Below, piece after piece: positions 44,701 to 56,925 of a stretch of DNA of 64,000 nucleotides. The translations under genes were made by a program, and so were the position numbers. Within the stretch, counting starts at the first letter, position 1, and each line of letters starts with the position of its first letter. The notes under the pieces were generated by a model. It did no database searches. It was not told the DNA's origin and saw nothing but the letters and a program-made list of their open reading frames with translations. Source of the stretch: Bryopsis sp. KO-2023 (Eukaryota > Chlorophyta > Ulvophyceae > Bryopsidales > Bryopsidaceae); the NCBI GenBank assembly GCA_030272585.1, contig BSYQ01000009.1, forward strand, positions 2,046,001-2,110,000. Reading direction: 5' to 3'.

Positions 44701-46998
44701 AGGTTCCCTTTTGGAGATGACAAAGATTTTATCGAAGAATATGAATTGTACAAAGGGCAGCCTGAAGCCAAGCCCATTCAGAATTTCGTGCTGCAAGCGA
44801 TACCAACGCTTGCTGCTGAATTGAATGCTCAAAGCTTGGACATGTTCATGGATGGCTCTTTTGGGGGAAAAGGAGACAACCCCTTATTGGCAATCAAGGT
44901 GAGCCCCTCGTTTCATTATTCGGTGGGAAAGTTTAATTTTTTAATTTTTTTTCCCGGCTTTCTGTACTGCCAACGGTGTGATGCTCGACCAGTAATTTTC
45001 AAAAAACTTTTGGTTGTCTTCTCATATTTTGCAGAACCTTGCCCTCCTAAAAGAATAAAAAGAAAAGAGAATTAATGCCCTCCATTGGGGACCAGGATTC
45101 ATTTGATTTTTTCCATTAGAAAATACCCATCTTGGAAAGGCGGTGACCTTGCCCCAGTTACTATCGAGTGGTTGAAAAAATTACTGTCTGATCTACCTGA
45201 GGTGGAACCCCTGTGTAATATATTTCCATCCCCCCCCCAAAAAAAAAGAAAAAGAAAAAGAAAAATTATTAATAATAATGCAGAAGATTAATTAAAAATT
45301 CATAAAAGAATGGTGGTGGTGAAGCGTGTCATTGAATAGAGTCTTGGTTTGAACAGATTCTGCTTTTTACAGCCAAACCCGAGTGTCCTCCCATCTACAA
45401 CGCTCTGGTATCCAAATTCCGAAAGTTCGACATCGCTTTCGGCTTCTACCCAAATGCAGACGAGAGTGCTTTGGAGAGGTTCCCCAACAAGAAGCTTCCG
45501 GCTCTGGTGGCACTCAGGGCAGATCCTGCCATGGACCTGGAAGCTGCCAAGAAGAACGGCCGCGTCAATGTCCCTTTCCAAATTCAGCCTTACACTGGGC
45601 CGATCAAATATGAAATCCTCGAACTGTGGGTGCAATTCTTAGGAAAGGGCTGGGGGGCGATACCAGGTAGGCAAGATTGTTTTTATGGATGGATTCTTTC
45701 TTTTGAGTTGGTAATAGCAGCGATATTCAATTGGAAAAGTAAATGTGAAAATTTGCTGTGGGAATGAGTGATATGATATCGGCCTGGCCAGGGATTTTCT
45801 CACGGAATCAAAACAAGCATTTCCAAAATGAAAAAAAAATATCGGCTCGTTAGGATGAAATGCAATGGTATCAAATGAATATCTATCTAGTTGTGCTTGC
45901 GAGGAAATTCATTGGCTGCTCGAATATGCTTTCTGTTGTAAACCAGAGGATCCAGAATCTGCTGGTTCTGCTGGCGCCAAGGTTTCAGAAATCACGGACA
46001 CCGAAGCTATGCAAACCAGCTGTGAAAAAGTCGGTATTTGTGCGATCGCCCTCTTGGACAAGAATTCCGAGACGTTCGATGAGGATTTGAAGGCGGTTGG
46101 GCAACTGGCTCTGAAGCGAGCCGGCGATCCTCTCGGCTTTTACTGGGTGGATGTGAAAGGTCGATCGAAGTTGCTGGAGGGATTCTCTGTGGTGAGGAGC
46201 GATGTCCCCCTCGTTGTGGCTTTGAGTGCCAGGAAGATGCGATTTGCACTGATGAGGGAAACCATGACGATGGAGCACATGGACGAGTTTTTGAATGGGG
46301 TGTTGAGTGGCCGAGTGCGAACTGCGCCGATTCAGGTAGATCAGAAAGAAAAGGAGCTTCGATTAACCCTCCCCCAGCTCAAAACAGGAGGAAATGCAGG
46401 AAATGGTTGCTCAATTTTTTCATTGAGGGTTTTATTTATGCCCTGTCGATCTGCGATTTCGTGGAAGGTGCTGTTTTCTTTCTCCGTTTTTGGTATGGTG
46501 GCATGTTTCCTTTTCCTTTTTGTTCAATTGTGGATTCGCTTGCAGGATTTGCCCAGCCTTGCAGCTAGTGCCGAAGAAGAGTCAGACGAATCCGGTGGGG
46601 CCGCCGAAGAGGTGGTGCTGGAAGATGAAATCGATCTCGATGAAATCATGTCTGAGGAGGTGGAAGCCGGAACCAAGGAGGATGTCATGAAAAAGATTGA
46701 TGAAGAGCTCGAGGTATGTGAATTAAGGGAAGGGCACATAACAGAACGATAAGTTGGAAGGCGTGTCTGAGTGGAGGGAATTATGCGAGGTTATGACCTG
46801 GATTGTAGTCCGTAACCTGAACATCGAGAGGATTTTTTTTGTTGTGAATGCTCTGTTGGGTTGCAGATGGAGGCTGAACGAAAGAAAAAAGAGGAGGAAG
46901 AAGCCAGCAAAGCCAAATCGAAGAAAAAGAAAAAGAAGGGGAAGAAGGGGAAAAAGAAGAAGAAGAAAAGCTCCTCAGCGGCGAAGGATGAACTGTGA
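41794..46998 (+). CDS. ER protein disulfide isomerase, P5/PDIA6 type
   Basis: Twelve exons are visible: 41794-41940, 42262-42432, 42724-42793, 43001-43284, 43696-43915, 44260-44429, 44695-44898, 45120-45214, 45373-45666, 45947-46335, 46546-46713, 46867-46998, about 780 residues. A secretory signal (LSLLLFFAALWGPSFC) is followed by one catalytic thioredoxin domain, YASWCGHC (Cys57/Cys60). Several redox-inactive thioredoxin-like domains follow. The last (about 650-740, with SARKMRFALMRETMTMEHMD and SGRVRTAP) matches the C-terminal b domain of P5/PDIA6. An acidic tail, a lysine-rich stretch and the ER-retention signal KDEL end the protein. P5 forms and exchanges disulfides in the ER. Unusual: a single CGHC site where P5 has two, and one frame joint that does not close (exon 7 ends in phase 0, exon 8 needs two more bases). 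Confidence 0.9.
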
Positions 46999-47696
46999 AA
47001 CCTATTGGATTGGGGACTACGCCATGCAAGGATGCTATTCTAATTAATTCAAGCATGATCCAGGGGCGAGAGGCAGTTTTCTTCTTTTTTTTTTTTTTTT
47101 TTGGGGGTTACACTAGAAAACAACATGATGGATCTTTGTTTTTCATTTGCTTCTTATCATTTGTAACAGGATGAAACGCACATTCTGACGAGGTCCCCCT
47201 ATTTTGCTTTCAATGTGAGAAACGCAGCTTCGTTCTGCGTCCTGTAAAACATTGGACACAGACAGGAGTTACTCCCATATGAAAAGAATAGGAAGATGCT
47301 TTTGCCGCGAGAACGCGCGCGCTTTGGTCCATGAGGGACGGTGGGTCGTAGTGCGGGAAAGCGGGCGGAAGTCGGGGCCTGTACAAAACGTACAAGACAC
47401 GCCCATGGCTGGTTATGGGTTCGTCCGAGTCACCCATCATGTCACGAATGAGCTGTTCGCTCAGCCGTCCCATCAGCAACTCGGCCTGGCGGTTTTCAGG
47501 CCGCCTGTCACACTGACCCGCAAATTGCGCTCATTCCATCCTGATAGTTTCCCTCGACTGGATATACAGAGACGGCTGCACCTGGCTGTTTTGGGTTTTT
47601 GTTTATTGGCTGGGTCTCTCCTGCTTCGCTGGCTTTTCCTCCGTTGAGTCTTAAGAAAAAACTGGGTGCGCCGGGAGTCCCTTTCGGGCTTCAAAG
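46999..47696. other. region between PDI and the RRM gene, with a small ORF
   Basis: 698 bases. After a T run near 47080-47101 the base composition becomes balanced. The minus strand has an 87-residue frame with a true ATG (47473 down to 47210) beginning MGRLSEQLIRDMMGDSDEPI, and the plus strand is open over the same DNA. No family likeness for either, so it is more likely promoter and 5' UTR of the RRM gene. Confidence 0.4.
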
Positions 47697-49155
47697 ATGA
47701 GCAACAAACAAGATTGCAAAGTATTCGTGGGGGGTCTGAGCTGGGAGACCTCGGACCAGAAGCTCCGAATGTATTTTGAAAACTACGGAAACGTGACGGA
47801 AGCGTTCGTGAATTACGACCGAAATACTGGCAGACCACGGGGATTCGGGTTCGTGGTGTTCGAAGACCCCGGCGTCGCTGATAAGGTCGTGGTGCAGCAG
47901 CACACGATAGACCGTCGCGAGGTGAGACTTGCGCGAGGGGCGTGCGGGGCCCCAGGAGTGCTTTTCAAAATTGGCGCGTTTTTTTTTAGGATGTCGTGCA
48001 CTGGCGCGGTGCGTAATGCCCATCTTTGACGTCCCCGTTTGTCAGGTCGAAGCCAAGAAGGCGGTCCCCAAGGAGGAGCACCAAGCGAAGAAGCAAAGCG
48101 GCGAGATCATGTCGCAGCGGTCGAAGAAAGTGTTCGTCGGGGGTTTGGCGCCCAGCGTGGACGAGAAAGCGTTCAGGGAGTACTTCGAGCGATATGGGAT
48201 GGTGAAGGACGCGGTGGTCATGTATGATCACGAGAACAAGCGGCCTCGGGGGTTCGGTTTCGTGACTTTCCAAGACGACGAATCTGTGGCCAAGGTGTTC
48301 AACAACGGGGTCATGCAAACTCTGCACGACAAGAAGATTGAGATTAAGCACGCAGTGCCGAGGGACCAAATGGCAGCCTCGAGGGGTGGCCCCGCGACCG
48401 CTGCTTTCGCCGCTGGGAGAGGATTTCCTGCGGGACGTGGAGCCGGTTACGGATATCAGAGCCAGTTCGGAGGGCTGTCGAGTCCAGCTTACGGAAGAGG
48501 CGGATTTCCGAAGTACGGTGTTGGAGGTCGGGGCAGCATGATGGGCAGCGTGGGGCCCGCTATGGGAATGAACGGAGGTTACAGGGCAATGGGTGGTGGG
48601 TCGAGGGGCGTGGGCAACAGCATGCAGCTGGGGCTCGGTGGGTCCCTCGGTAGGGGAGCTCCTCCCGGGATGGGAAGCAACATGACTGGCATGCCGGGTG
48701 TCCAAGGCGGGTTCGCATCAGGTCTCGGAAGCTACGGTAACATCCCTGCCGGATACGGAGTGAACAGCATGTCGAGTTTCTCGAATAGTGGAGGAGGGTT
48801 GAATCAGGTCGGAGGGTTTGGCGGGGCCATGAACGGGTACAATCAGATGCCTTCGGCTGAGCTGGGACCAGGGAATGGGCAGTCGGGTGGAAAAGTGGGC
48901 TCCGGCATGACGAATTTCCCGAGCCTGTCTGGGCACTCGCCGAACTCTGGTTATGGGGGTTTCTCTCCGACGGGTCAATCAGGCGTGCCCGGCATTCAGG
49001 GCTCCGCGAGCAGCGGGCTCGTTAACACCGACAGTGAACTCGATTCGCGAACTCTGTCTCTCAATCCAGGTGCTCCCGGTGTATCAGCAACAGCCGGTTT
49101 GAGCTATGACAACGGCGCGTTCTCGGAGGGCCCAGCACCAGGATGGTCGAGTTAG
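47697..49155 (+). CDS. two-RRM hnRNP A/B or Musashi-like RNA-binding protein
   Basis: Two exons (47697-47921 and 48046-49155) give 444 residues. Tandem RNA-recognition motifs at about 7-80 and 103-178 carry intact RNP2 and RNP1 signatures: KVFVGGLSW with RGFGFVVF, and KVFVGGLAP with RGFGFVTF. A lysine-rich linker joins them (EAKKAVPKEEHQAKK). The remaining 260 residues are Gly, Ser, Met and Asn-rich with GYG and RGG-like pieces, a low-complexity domain typical of hnRNP A/B, DAZAP1 and Musashi relatives. Such proteins bind UAG- or GU-containing RNA and affect splicing, mRNA transport or translation. This is the only nearly intron-free long gene in the window. The target RNA is unknown. Confidence 0.93.
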
Positions 49156-52100
49156 AAGAAAAAGTCGTTCTTCGTAGGTTTCTTTCACCAAGAATTCATA
49201 AAATTGGTTCTGGATAGGGAGTTTAGTTCTTTGTTTGGTGGTGTAGGCAGTGGCGTTGGTTTTTTTCGTGAGATGTTTTTCAGAGTCAGGGGGGCCCCCA
49301 GTATATGTTCAAATGGTTTTCGTGTGTCAAAAAAAAAAGAACCCCCCTCCACAAAAAAAGAAGAGAAATAGAAGGAAGGAATAGGAACAAAAGAAAAAAA
49401 AAAGAGTGAGAGAGAGAGATTTTGTGTGGAAAAAAAAAGAAAGAAAAAAAGAGCTGAAGCAGAAGAAGAAGAAGAAGACATAGGGGGTTTTTTGGAAAAA
49501 GAAAAAGAAGAGAAAAAGGTGAAAAAAAAATGATGAAGAAGATGAAAAATTCTGTTTCCTTTCTCCATGGTTTTTCCCTGGTGCCTTTCCTCGCCAATAT
49601 AGGAGAGATTTTACGAGTCGGGCCAGAAATTGCATTTTAGGTTATCAGGGGTTTTTCAACATGTGTACTACGAGTAGGTTGTTTGTTTTTTTTTCTTCTT
49701 CTTTTTCCTCCTTTTTTTTTTGTTTTGGAACGTATTAAGATCCCAAAAAGAAGAAAAAGAAAAGGAAAACAGAGAACACAACATTAGATGGGGACGAATA
49801 AGTGTCATGTTTTGAGGGTTTTTTTTCGGGGGAAAAGAGAGAGAAAGAAGGGAGAAATGTGGGGGTTCAAGAAAAAAGGAAAGGGTGGGGGTGGGGGGAA
49901 GGAAAAAAACTGAATACTTATATTTACACATGATATATAACGGGTCTGGAGAAGCATTGAATGATTGTCAATACTTTGTTGCAGCATTTGAGTTTGGGTG
50001 CAGGGCCGTGAATATTTCCATGGCAAAAAAAAACAGAAAAAAAAGGTTTCAACCAAAAAAAAAATCAAAAAAAAAAAGAGCGGAGTATGCAGATCACTAA
50101 AAGAATGCAGAAGGGGGGAAAGGAAAAAAAAAGAAAAGAAAATAGATCAAATACACACATAAGTTGGGTTATTTTGGAATTTTAGTGGGTTTTTTTTTTT
50201 TTTCAAACTTTTCGGGTGGTGGGCCACGGGGTCTAAATGGGGTCTCATTTGTTCGCCCAATCAAACCAAAAAAAAAAAATTGAAAACAGCAGAGATATAG
50301 AGGAAGGGAGGGGTTTGGCTGTTATTTCTCAGATGATTTACATGCATGTTGTTTAGGTGTCTTTGTATATCCACGGGGCAAGGAAAAAAAAAACAAAAAC
50401 AAACAAGGAAGAAGCAAAAAAAAAAAATGAGTGGGCTTTCCTGTACATGAAAATCGACCTCAGGGGAAAGATGCCTTCACTGGGAGCTAGCCCGGGGGTC
50501 GATGATAGTTTGTCTTCTCTTCGTTTTTTTTTTTTCTTAACCAAAAACAGGAAAAGAAGAAAAAACTGAAGAGTGGAAGGGGGCCACATGATTGATATTT
50601 GATAAAAAAATATATACAGATCCGTGATGCGATAGGGTGGTTTGATAGGAGCAGATTTTTTTTTTCCCTTCGGAAAAATGAGGAAGAAAAAATTAGGGAA
50701 GATAATGATGAGTTTGGAGGAGCATTGGAAAAGGTTAATTTCAGCAGCCCTCTTTTTTTTTTCCCCTTTCTTTTTCAGGTGGTGGTGGTTTTTTTATTTT
50801 AAAGAAAACCTGACAAAGAGTCAATCTGTGTGAAAAATTATATATATAGACACCGTCAGTCATGGGATTTTAGTGTGTACTGAAGAGATGTAGACAGGAA
50901 AAAAAAGCGGGGGAAAAAAGAAAAAGAGAATTTACTTGCACTGTCTTTGGGTTTTTTTCTTTTCTTTTCTTTTTTTTTTTTTTTCGTTCAGTACACAGTT
51001 TCTTTTCTTTTTTTTCTTCAAAAACTTCACACGTGGTCTGGTGACTCGTTTCAGAGTTATTTATATGCATAACATTATGAAAGAAGCCCCAAAAAAGGAT
51101 AAATCGGTTGTCATTGACTTCTTATATAAGTTTCTATATCAATATATAGAGAGAGGTGAGGTCCCCCTCGTGTCATTCAAAGACTGTAGATGCGAGTGTT
51201 TTGGTCAATTCAATAGGAAAGGTTCGCTTTTCTGAGAGATTGGCCACGTGTCTGTCATGGAAAGAATTCAAATATCTATTTTTTGTTTCCTTCCTTCCCT
51301 CACCTTTAAAAAAAAAAGGGAAAGAGAGAGAGAGAAAAAACAAAAAAAAACAGATATAGACATAGAGATTTTTTCAAAAGGGATCTTGGGATGGTCTTGG
51401 ATTGACTACGTGACATGCGACTTTATTTTTTTTTAAGTCGCCTTCGTTATTGAGGTCCCTCATTCAAAAAATTGAAATTCTGAATGAGTCTGGAAAAAAG
51501 AAAAACAACCAAATATGCAAAACACACATAATGTTTGGGGAGGGGAGGGAAGGGGAAAAAAAGGGGGCCGGCTGGTGGCCAGGGTAGCATGGGGAAGTTG
51601 AAAAGAGTTCAAACGACAGCCGAGGGTCTTTGAAAATGGAAGGTTTTCCACAGAGAAGGGGTAGGCGGGAGTTTCATGGAGTCAGAGATGGAGAGGGGTT
51701 GGGGGGGGGGGGTTAAAAGCACTCCAGATTTCAAATAGTAGGGATGAACGATGGAGGCCTCCTCAGGGAGGGAAAAATGGTAGGATTCGAAAAAAGCACA
51801 AAGGAGGGATCCGACGATTGTTAATTCTGATAGTTGTTCTGCTAGGTTTTTGCCACGATTTGTATTTTCACTCCGGAGATCACTTGAAAACAAAGGGAGG
51901 GGAAAAAACTGAAAAAAGGGAAGAAGAAAAAAAATTACACATCGAGTAGTGGGGGGTTGGGGGAAAGGAAAATGAAAAATGTGGTTGGGGGGTGTATGTA
52001 TATATCCTGATTGCATTCCTGGACTTCGTTTTTTTTTTTTTTTTTTTCAGTGGTGTTTTCGTACCTTCGCGAAAAAGGGAGAATGAAAGAAAGAAAAAGA

Positions 52101-55100
52101 AACGGAAAAGAGTGAGGAAAGTGGAAAGTGTGAGAAGGCGATGTGTTCAGCGTCCCCTGGTGTTTCTAGTCAATAGCAAAGAGTGGAGCTTCAGGCCGCG
52201 TCCGTCTGTATTGGATGAAAAAAAGAAAAGGAAAAAGGAAAAGAAAAGGGAAAAAAAACATTTCAAACAATATATAGACAAGCTGTGTTTTATGCTGCAC
52301 TTGCCATTTTCTTTTTTTTTCTTTTTTCTTTTTTTTTCAATTTGCTCATTGTAATTACTATCCTTTTGTCTTTCTGATGACTTGCCTGAATTTTTTTTTT
52401 CGTTTTTAGTCTCGACTTTCTTAATTTTCTTTTTTTTTCTTTCCGGGAGAATTCGAGAAAAAGAACAAGACAATAAATATCTTCTCGCGGAACAATGTTG
52501 TTTACGTTTGCTCATTTATTTTTTGCTCTTCCTATCCCTATCGATGGTCGCATGACTGTCTGGAACTTTTTGTCCCTTAATTTATTTTGGGAATTTGAAG
52601 GCATTGAAAAAGAACGAGCAAAACGTGGCGGAAAAAAGGGGAGGAGAGGGTTTTCAAAAAGAACCAATTAAAAAAACACTCCAAAAAAAAAAGAGAGAGA
52701 GAAACAGTCGAGATTGAATTTTGGGCGTCCTAACAGAAAGAAGTGAATTCTTCTGAGGGGAAAAAGAATAAGTACGTGTGTGTGTGTGAGATTTCTTTTT
52801 TTTTTTTTTTTTGGTTGGAAACATATGCTCTTTTTTTTCCCCGGAAAATCCCTGGTTGGGATGTACACACAGGAAAAACGATGGAGAGGGAAAGGGAGGA
52901 AGGAGTTTTGTGGGAAAAATATTTTGGGAGGGAGGGGGGGGGGAAATGGGAAATCCTGAGAACCAGAGTAATGGTAGTGACTTGACTTTGAGATTTTTAT
53001 CCCAAAAAAAAACCACAACATTTTGTTCAAGGCATAACAATGAAAATAGATCAGCAAGGATTTCAGGGGGATGAGTGGTAGTGCCACGTGACATGCAATT
53101 TGGAGGGTTTTAAAAAAAATCTATATATACCTACATATATATCTACATGCATATATTCGAGTTCAAAAAAGAAAGGAAAACAATGGAAGCTACAATTTAT
53201 AGCCAGGAAATGGGGAGTTTTCCGGGGGGGGGGGGGTTGATTGAGAAAAGAAAAGAAAAAGAAAAAGTGGGGGGGGGGGGGTTGGGGAAAAAAAAAGTGA
53301 GAAAAGAGTCTAGGCGAAAATATTCACTCATCAGAACATGTTTGATTTAGAGTTTTTAACACCTGAAATGGAGAAAAAAAAAAAATAGATGGGGCTTTTT
53401 TTTTAACAAACAGTTTTAAAAAAGGGGGCTAGATTGACATTTTTGCAGAAAAAAAAATTGAGGCGGGGGAAAAAGGGAGGGGGGGGGCAGAAAAAAAAGC
53501 ATCAAACCACAAACTCTTTTGTAGATCTTCCACATATTTTTTGTTTGATTTGTTTTTGTCTTTTTTTTTCCCAGGTTTTTTCGAATCTCTCTTCTGTTTC
53601 CTCAAAATTGAAGGAAAAAAAAAAGAATGTTTATTTAGCAGAACAGGGGGTCTATAGGTCGGATGCCTTGATTTAATTCTGTTTTAAGTTATTGAAATTC
53701 CAGGGAAAGAAAAGAAAGAAAAATAGCGCTGCTTTATAGCAGTGTCCCGCTCCGAGTGGGGGGCCTATCTATATATATTTATATATATCCATCTATATAT
53801 GTCGGGATTGATTTTGCAGGGGGAAAATATCGTCAGGGGGGGTGGGGGTTGAAGGTACAGTGGGGGGGCGATTATTCATGCAAATTATCAAAAAAAGAAA
53901 AAAGAGAAAAGCAACTAGGTGAAGGAATGGTCCCTACAAAATACTGAAAAAGGAAAGCGAAAGGGGGAAGGGGGGGAAAAAGAGAAGAAAGAGATAAAGA
54001 AAGAAAGAAAATTTTAGGGTTTTGGGGGTGCCCTGGTGATTTTTCCAAGCTGATTCAAGTGACTAATTTTAGATATACGCATACTTTGAATAGTATGACT
54101 TTAAGGAAGAGAGATATCGTGTTTTTAGTTTTTGAATTAGCGTCAGGGGGGGGGGGGGAAGGGGCGTTATTAATCAAAAGAAAGAAAAAAAAATGTCTCA
54201 GGGGCAGGGGAGGTTGGGGAGGTAAAAGAAAAAAAAGGGAGGGATGGTATCACCAGCGATTTCTAGATACATACATATGTATACTTTGTTCTACACTTCT
54301 TTTTTTTCTAGGTCGATAGTTTCAATTGCAGCCTCTTTTTTTTATTTTTAGCAGCTCCAGGAAAAGAAAACAATGGTGTTTGACCTCGCGTTTGAGGGAA
54401 GGTTTTTTTAATTTTAAATTAACAGAAAAAAAACGAGGGGAGGGGAATGGGGGAGGGGATAAAATGGGGCTTCTTTTTTTTTTTTTGATATAAAAAAAAG
54501 GAGGGGAAAAAACCAATGATATCTATGTATTCTTTTTTCGTCGAATTGAGAAAAGAAAAAGGAAAGGAGAAAAAAGAAAAAGAGTCTAGTACAGGATTTG
54601 GTGTAGATTTTCTTTTTTTTTATGATCGTCATGTCATGCAATTTCGAGTCGGTGTTCTTTTCGAGAACAAGAGGGGGTGGATGGGAGTGTTAAGTAAGCG
54701 TGTTGAATTTTTTAAAATGACTTCCCCTTAAAAACAATGCAACCACCGAAAAGGAAAAGAAAAAAAAAGGATGGAAAATGTTATTTTCCTCGTTCAATTC
54801 TAATTTTCCTTTTTGTGGAAATGTGGTTTGTGAAAAGTCTGGAGGGGGGGAGAAAAATTCAATTCCGTAGTAGAGTGGTGAACAAAAATTTATGAGGGAA
54901 TGTTGAAAACAATTTGTTTTTTTCGTGTTTTTTTTTGCTTTTTTTATCGTGGTACTGAAAAAAGTGAAAACAAAAGAAGAAACGAAAAGAAAGGAAGAAA
55001 AACAAGGGGAAAGTGAAAAGTGGTTTTTTTTTATTTGGCATGTGGTTATATAAGAATTGGAGTATATATATGTGTTCGTCTTTTTTTGTCAGTGGTGCAT

Positions 55101-56150
55101 TCGTTTAATGCGATGGGTTATGAATTTATTTTCGGTTTGAAAAAAAAAAAAGAAAATGTGGTAAATTTTTGGGGAGAAGGGGAAGTTTCGAGGGAAGAAA
55201 AAAGGAAGGAAAAAAAAATGGTGAAAGATGATTGAAGGGTAGGGGTGAAGCAACAAGAGGGGGAGGAAAAAAAAAAAAAGGAAAAAGAAAGATGCGAAAT
55301 GCGAAAGCACAGCGGTAGGGAGAGAGAGAAAGAAAATAGATGATAAAAATGAAAGGAAGAAAATTATGTGCACACCGTAGTGATGGAATTTTGCCACCCA
55401 AAGCATGGGTTCTTTTTTCCGTTTGTGTGTTGAGGGACGGAGGGATGGAGGAAGTTGGGGTGGGAAAGGGTTTTTTTTACTTTTTTTCCTTTTCCTTTAT
55501 TTCGCCTTTAAATACTTTTTTCTCTGTAGTTTTTCCACTCGATGGGTGTGAAAATTCCAAGAGAAAGAAGGTTACAAAGAAAAAGGGGTGAAAGGAAAGG
55601 AGAAAGAAGAGAAATGCATCTAGGTGCGAAGTCCAATGGGATTTCTGGTTTTTTTGGGGAGGGTTGTGTGTTTTTTTCCTAACTTTGCAACCAATCCTAT
55701 TTGTAGCATGAGTTTGTGAAGGGGCCATCGATGTCTATCGACAACTATTAATGGCTTTTCTTTGAGTATTTTCTTTTTTTGCATTTCTCTGGAAGGTTTT
55801 TCTTTAACACACTTTGGGCTTTTTTTTTTTAAAGAAAGAAAAATATATCCCCTCGCTACCCCCCTCCCCCTCCCTCCCTCTTTTCCCCTGCCTTCTTTTT
55901 TTCGAAAAACAAACAATGTTTTTTTTATATTTTTTGCAGGAAGGGGAAAAATTTGAAGGGGGGTTTGGGTTGGGGGGAGGTGGAGTTTAGTGGGGGGAAA
56001 AGGAAAGAAGGTAAAAAAAAAAAAAATGAAAAAGTTGGAAGGAAAGAAAAAAAAGGAAATAAGTTTGTGGTGGGTGTGAGGAAAAAAAAAAGAGAACAAA
56101 GAAAGAAAATAAGAATTGAAGAAATAATGACGTGGAAGTAGTTGAGGTTT
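49156..56150. other. 7 kb homopolymer-rich, C-poor region without a supported gene
   Basis: The plus strand is dominated by G, A and T with long single-base runs; C is scarce through most of it. Open frames here are Phe/Leu/Ser-rich on the minus strand or Lys/Gly-rich on the plus strand and simply mirror the composition. It includes T runs up to about 20, G runs of 12-13 and short AT microsatellites (for example 53118-53156, 53765-53797). By the skew seen elsewhere it looks transcribed in the plus direction, as an unusually long 3' UTR of the RRM gene or a separate noncoding transcript. Confidence 0.6.
53224..53287 (+). repeat. G-quadruplex-prone double G tract
   Basis: Two runs of 13 G (53224-53236 and 53269-53281) are separated by a purine-rich spacer and followed by GGGG at 53284-53287. 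The block can form intramolecular quadruplexes. Further G runs nearby (51699-51712, 53472-53479, 54147-54158) make the whole region prone to such structures. Confidence 0.75.
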
Positions 56151-56825
56151 TTTTTTTCTGGCTCGCTTGTTACGATATGGGAAAAGAGCGATTTCATGTG
56201 CATTTGTGCCTTCGTCCATTTCTTCCCCTCTCTGGCTCCCCCTCCCTTTTGGTGCTGCCCCTGTCAATTTCACATCTTGCTTATTATCATTGCATTCCTG
56301 ACTAGAAAACGCAAGCCTGTGCATGGTTGGATTTCCAAACCTGTTGCATGGCTTCTTTGGCAAATCTGGGCCCTTTTTTCGCTTCTTCACTTGTGAATCC
56401 AATTTAAGAAAATTCAGCTCTGGACATACACGCAGACGCCAAGAGTAGCACAAACAAATCGCGCGCGATTTGGTGAAATTTCACCTGCTCCAAACCCACC
56501 CAACATTGGGGCAAGTGCTTTCCAAGACTTGCTCAAGTTCTCTCTGTCCTCAACAAACAATCAGCCACAATGCACTTGGATCCCATTATTTTCATTCCGA
56601 TCAACCCCATTGCTTTTTTTTTGGTCATTTCCCATTGTCCCCATCCACCCCACATATGATCTTCCAAGAAAACTATAAGCATTTGCATCATCCCCACACA
56701 GCCCCCGCAGGGAGTTGGGAGGGTCTGCAGCGTTCCCTTTTTTTTGCAAGCTGATTTCGTTGCAGCCAGTTCAATTGCCTGGATGGTGGCCTTTGTTGAT
56801 TTTCAACATGTTTCGTTTTCACCAT
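56151..56825 (-). CDS. possible small basic protein gene
   Basis: On the minus strand a 45-codon ORF with a true ATG (56688-56825, MVKTKHVENQQRPPSRQLNW) and a longer open segment (about 56453 to 56150, containing KKRKKGPDLPKKPCNRFGNP and ENKRARKKK-like basic clusters) have better amino-acid balance than the surrounding repeats. They could be exons of a small nuclear basic protein, but no in-frame joint was verified and no family recognised. They may equally be part of the 3' UTR of the cyclase-like gene. Confidence 0.2.
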
Positions 56826-56925
56826 AATTGAAAGAAAAGAGGGAAAAAACCATTCAGTCGTGTTATTGTCTGAGTCGGTGCCCGAAGTTTCTTGTGCTAA
56901 AACTAGTTTTTCAAGCTTTCACTTG

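Noticed and set aside
49185-56453. Many long open frames on both strands (for example 49185-49635, 52654-53094, 55089-55406)
   Set aside because: Their products are almost only Phe, Leu, Ser, Pro or Lys, mirroring T, A, C and G runs; no family likeness and no splice pattern.
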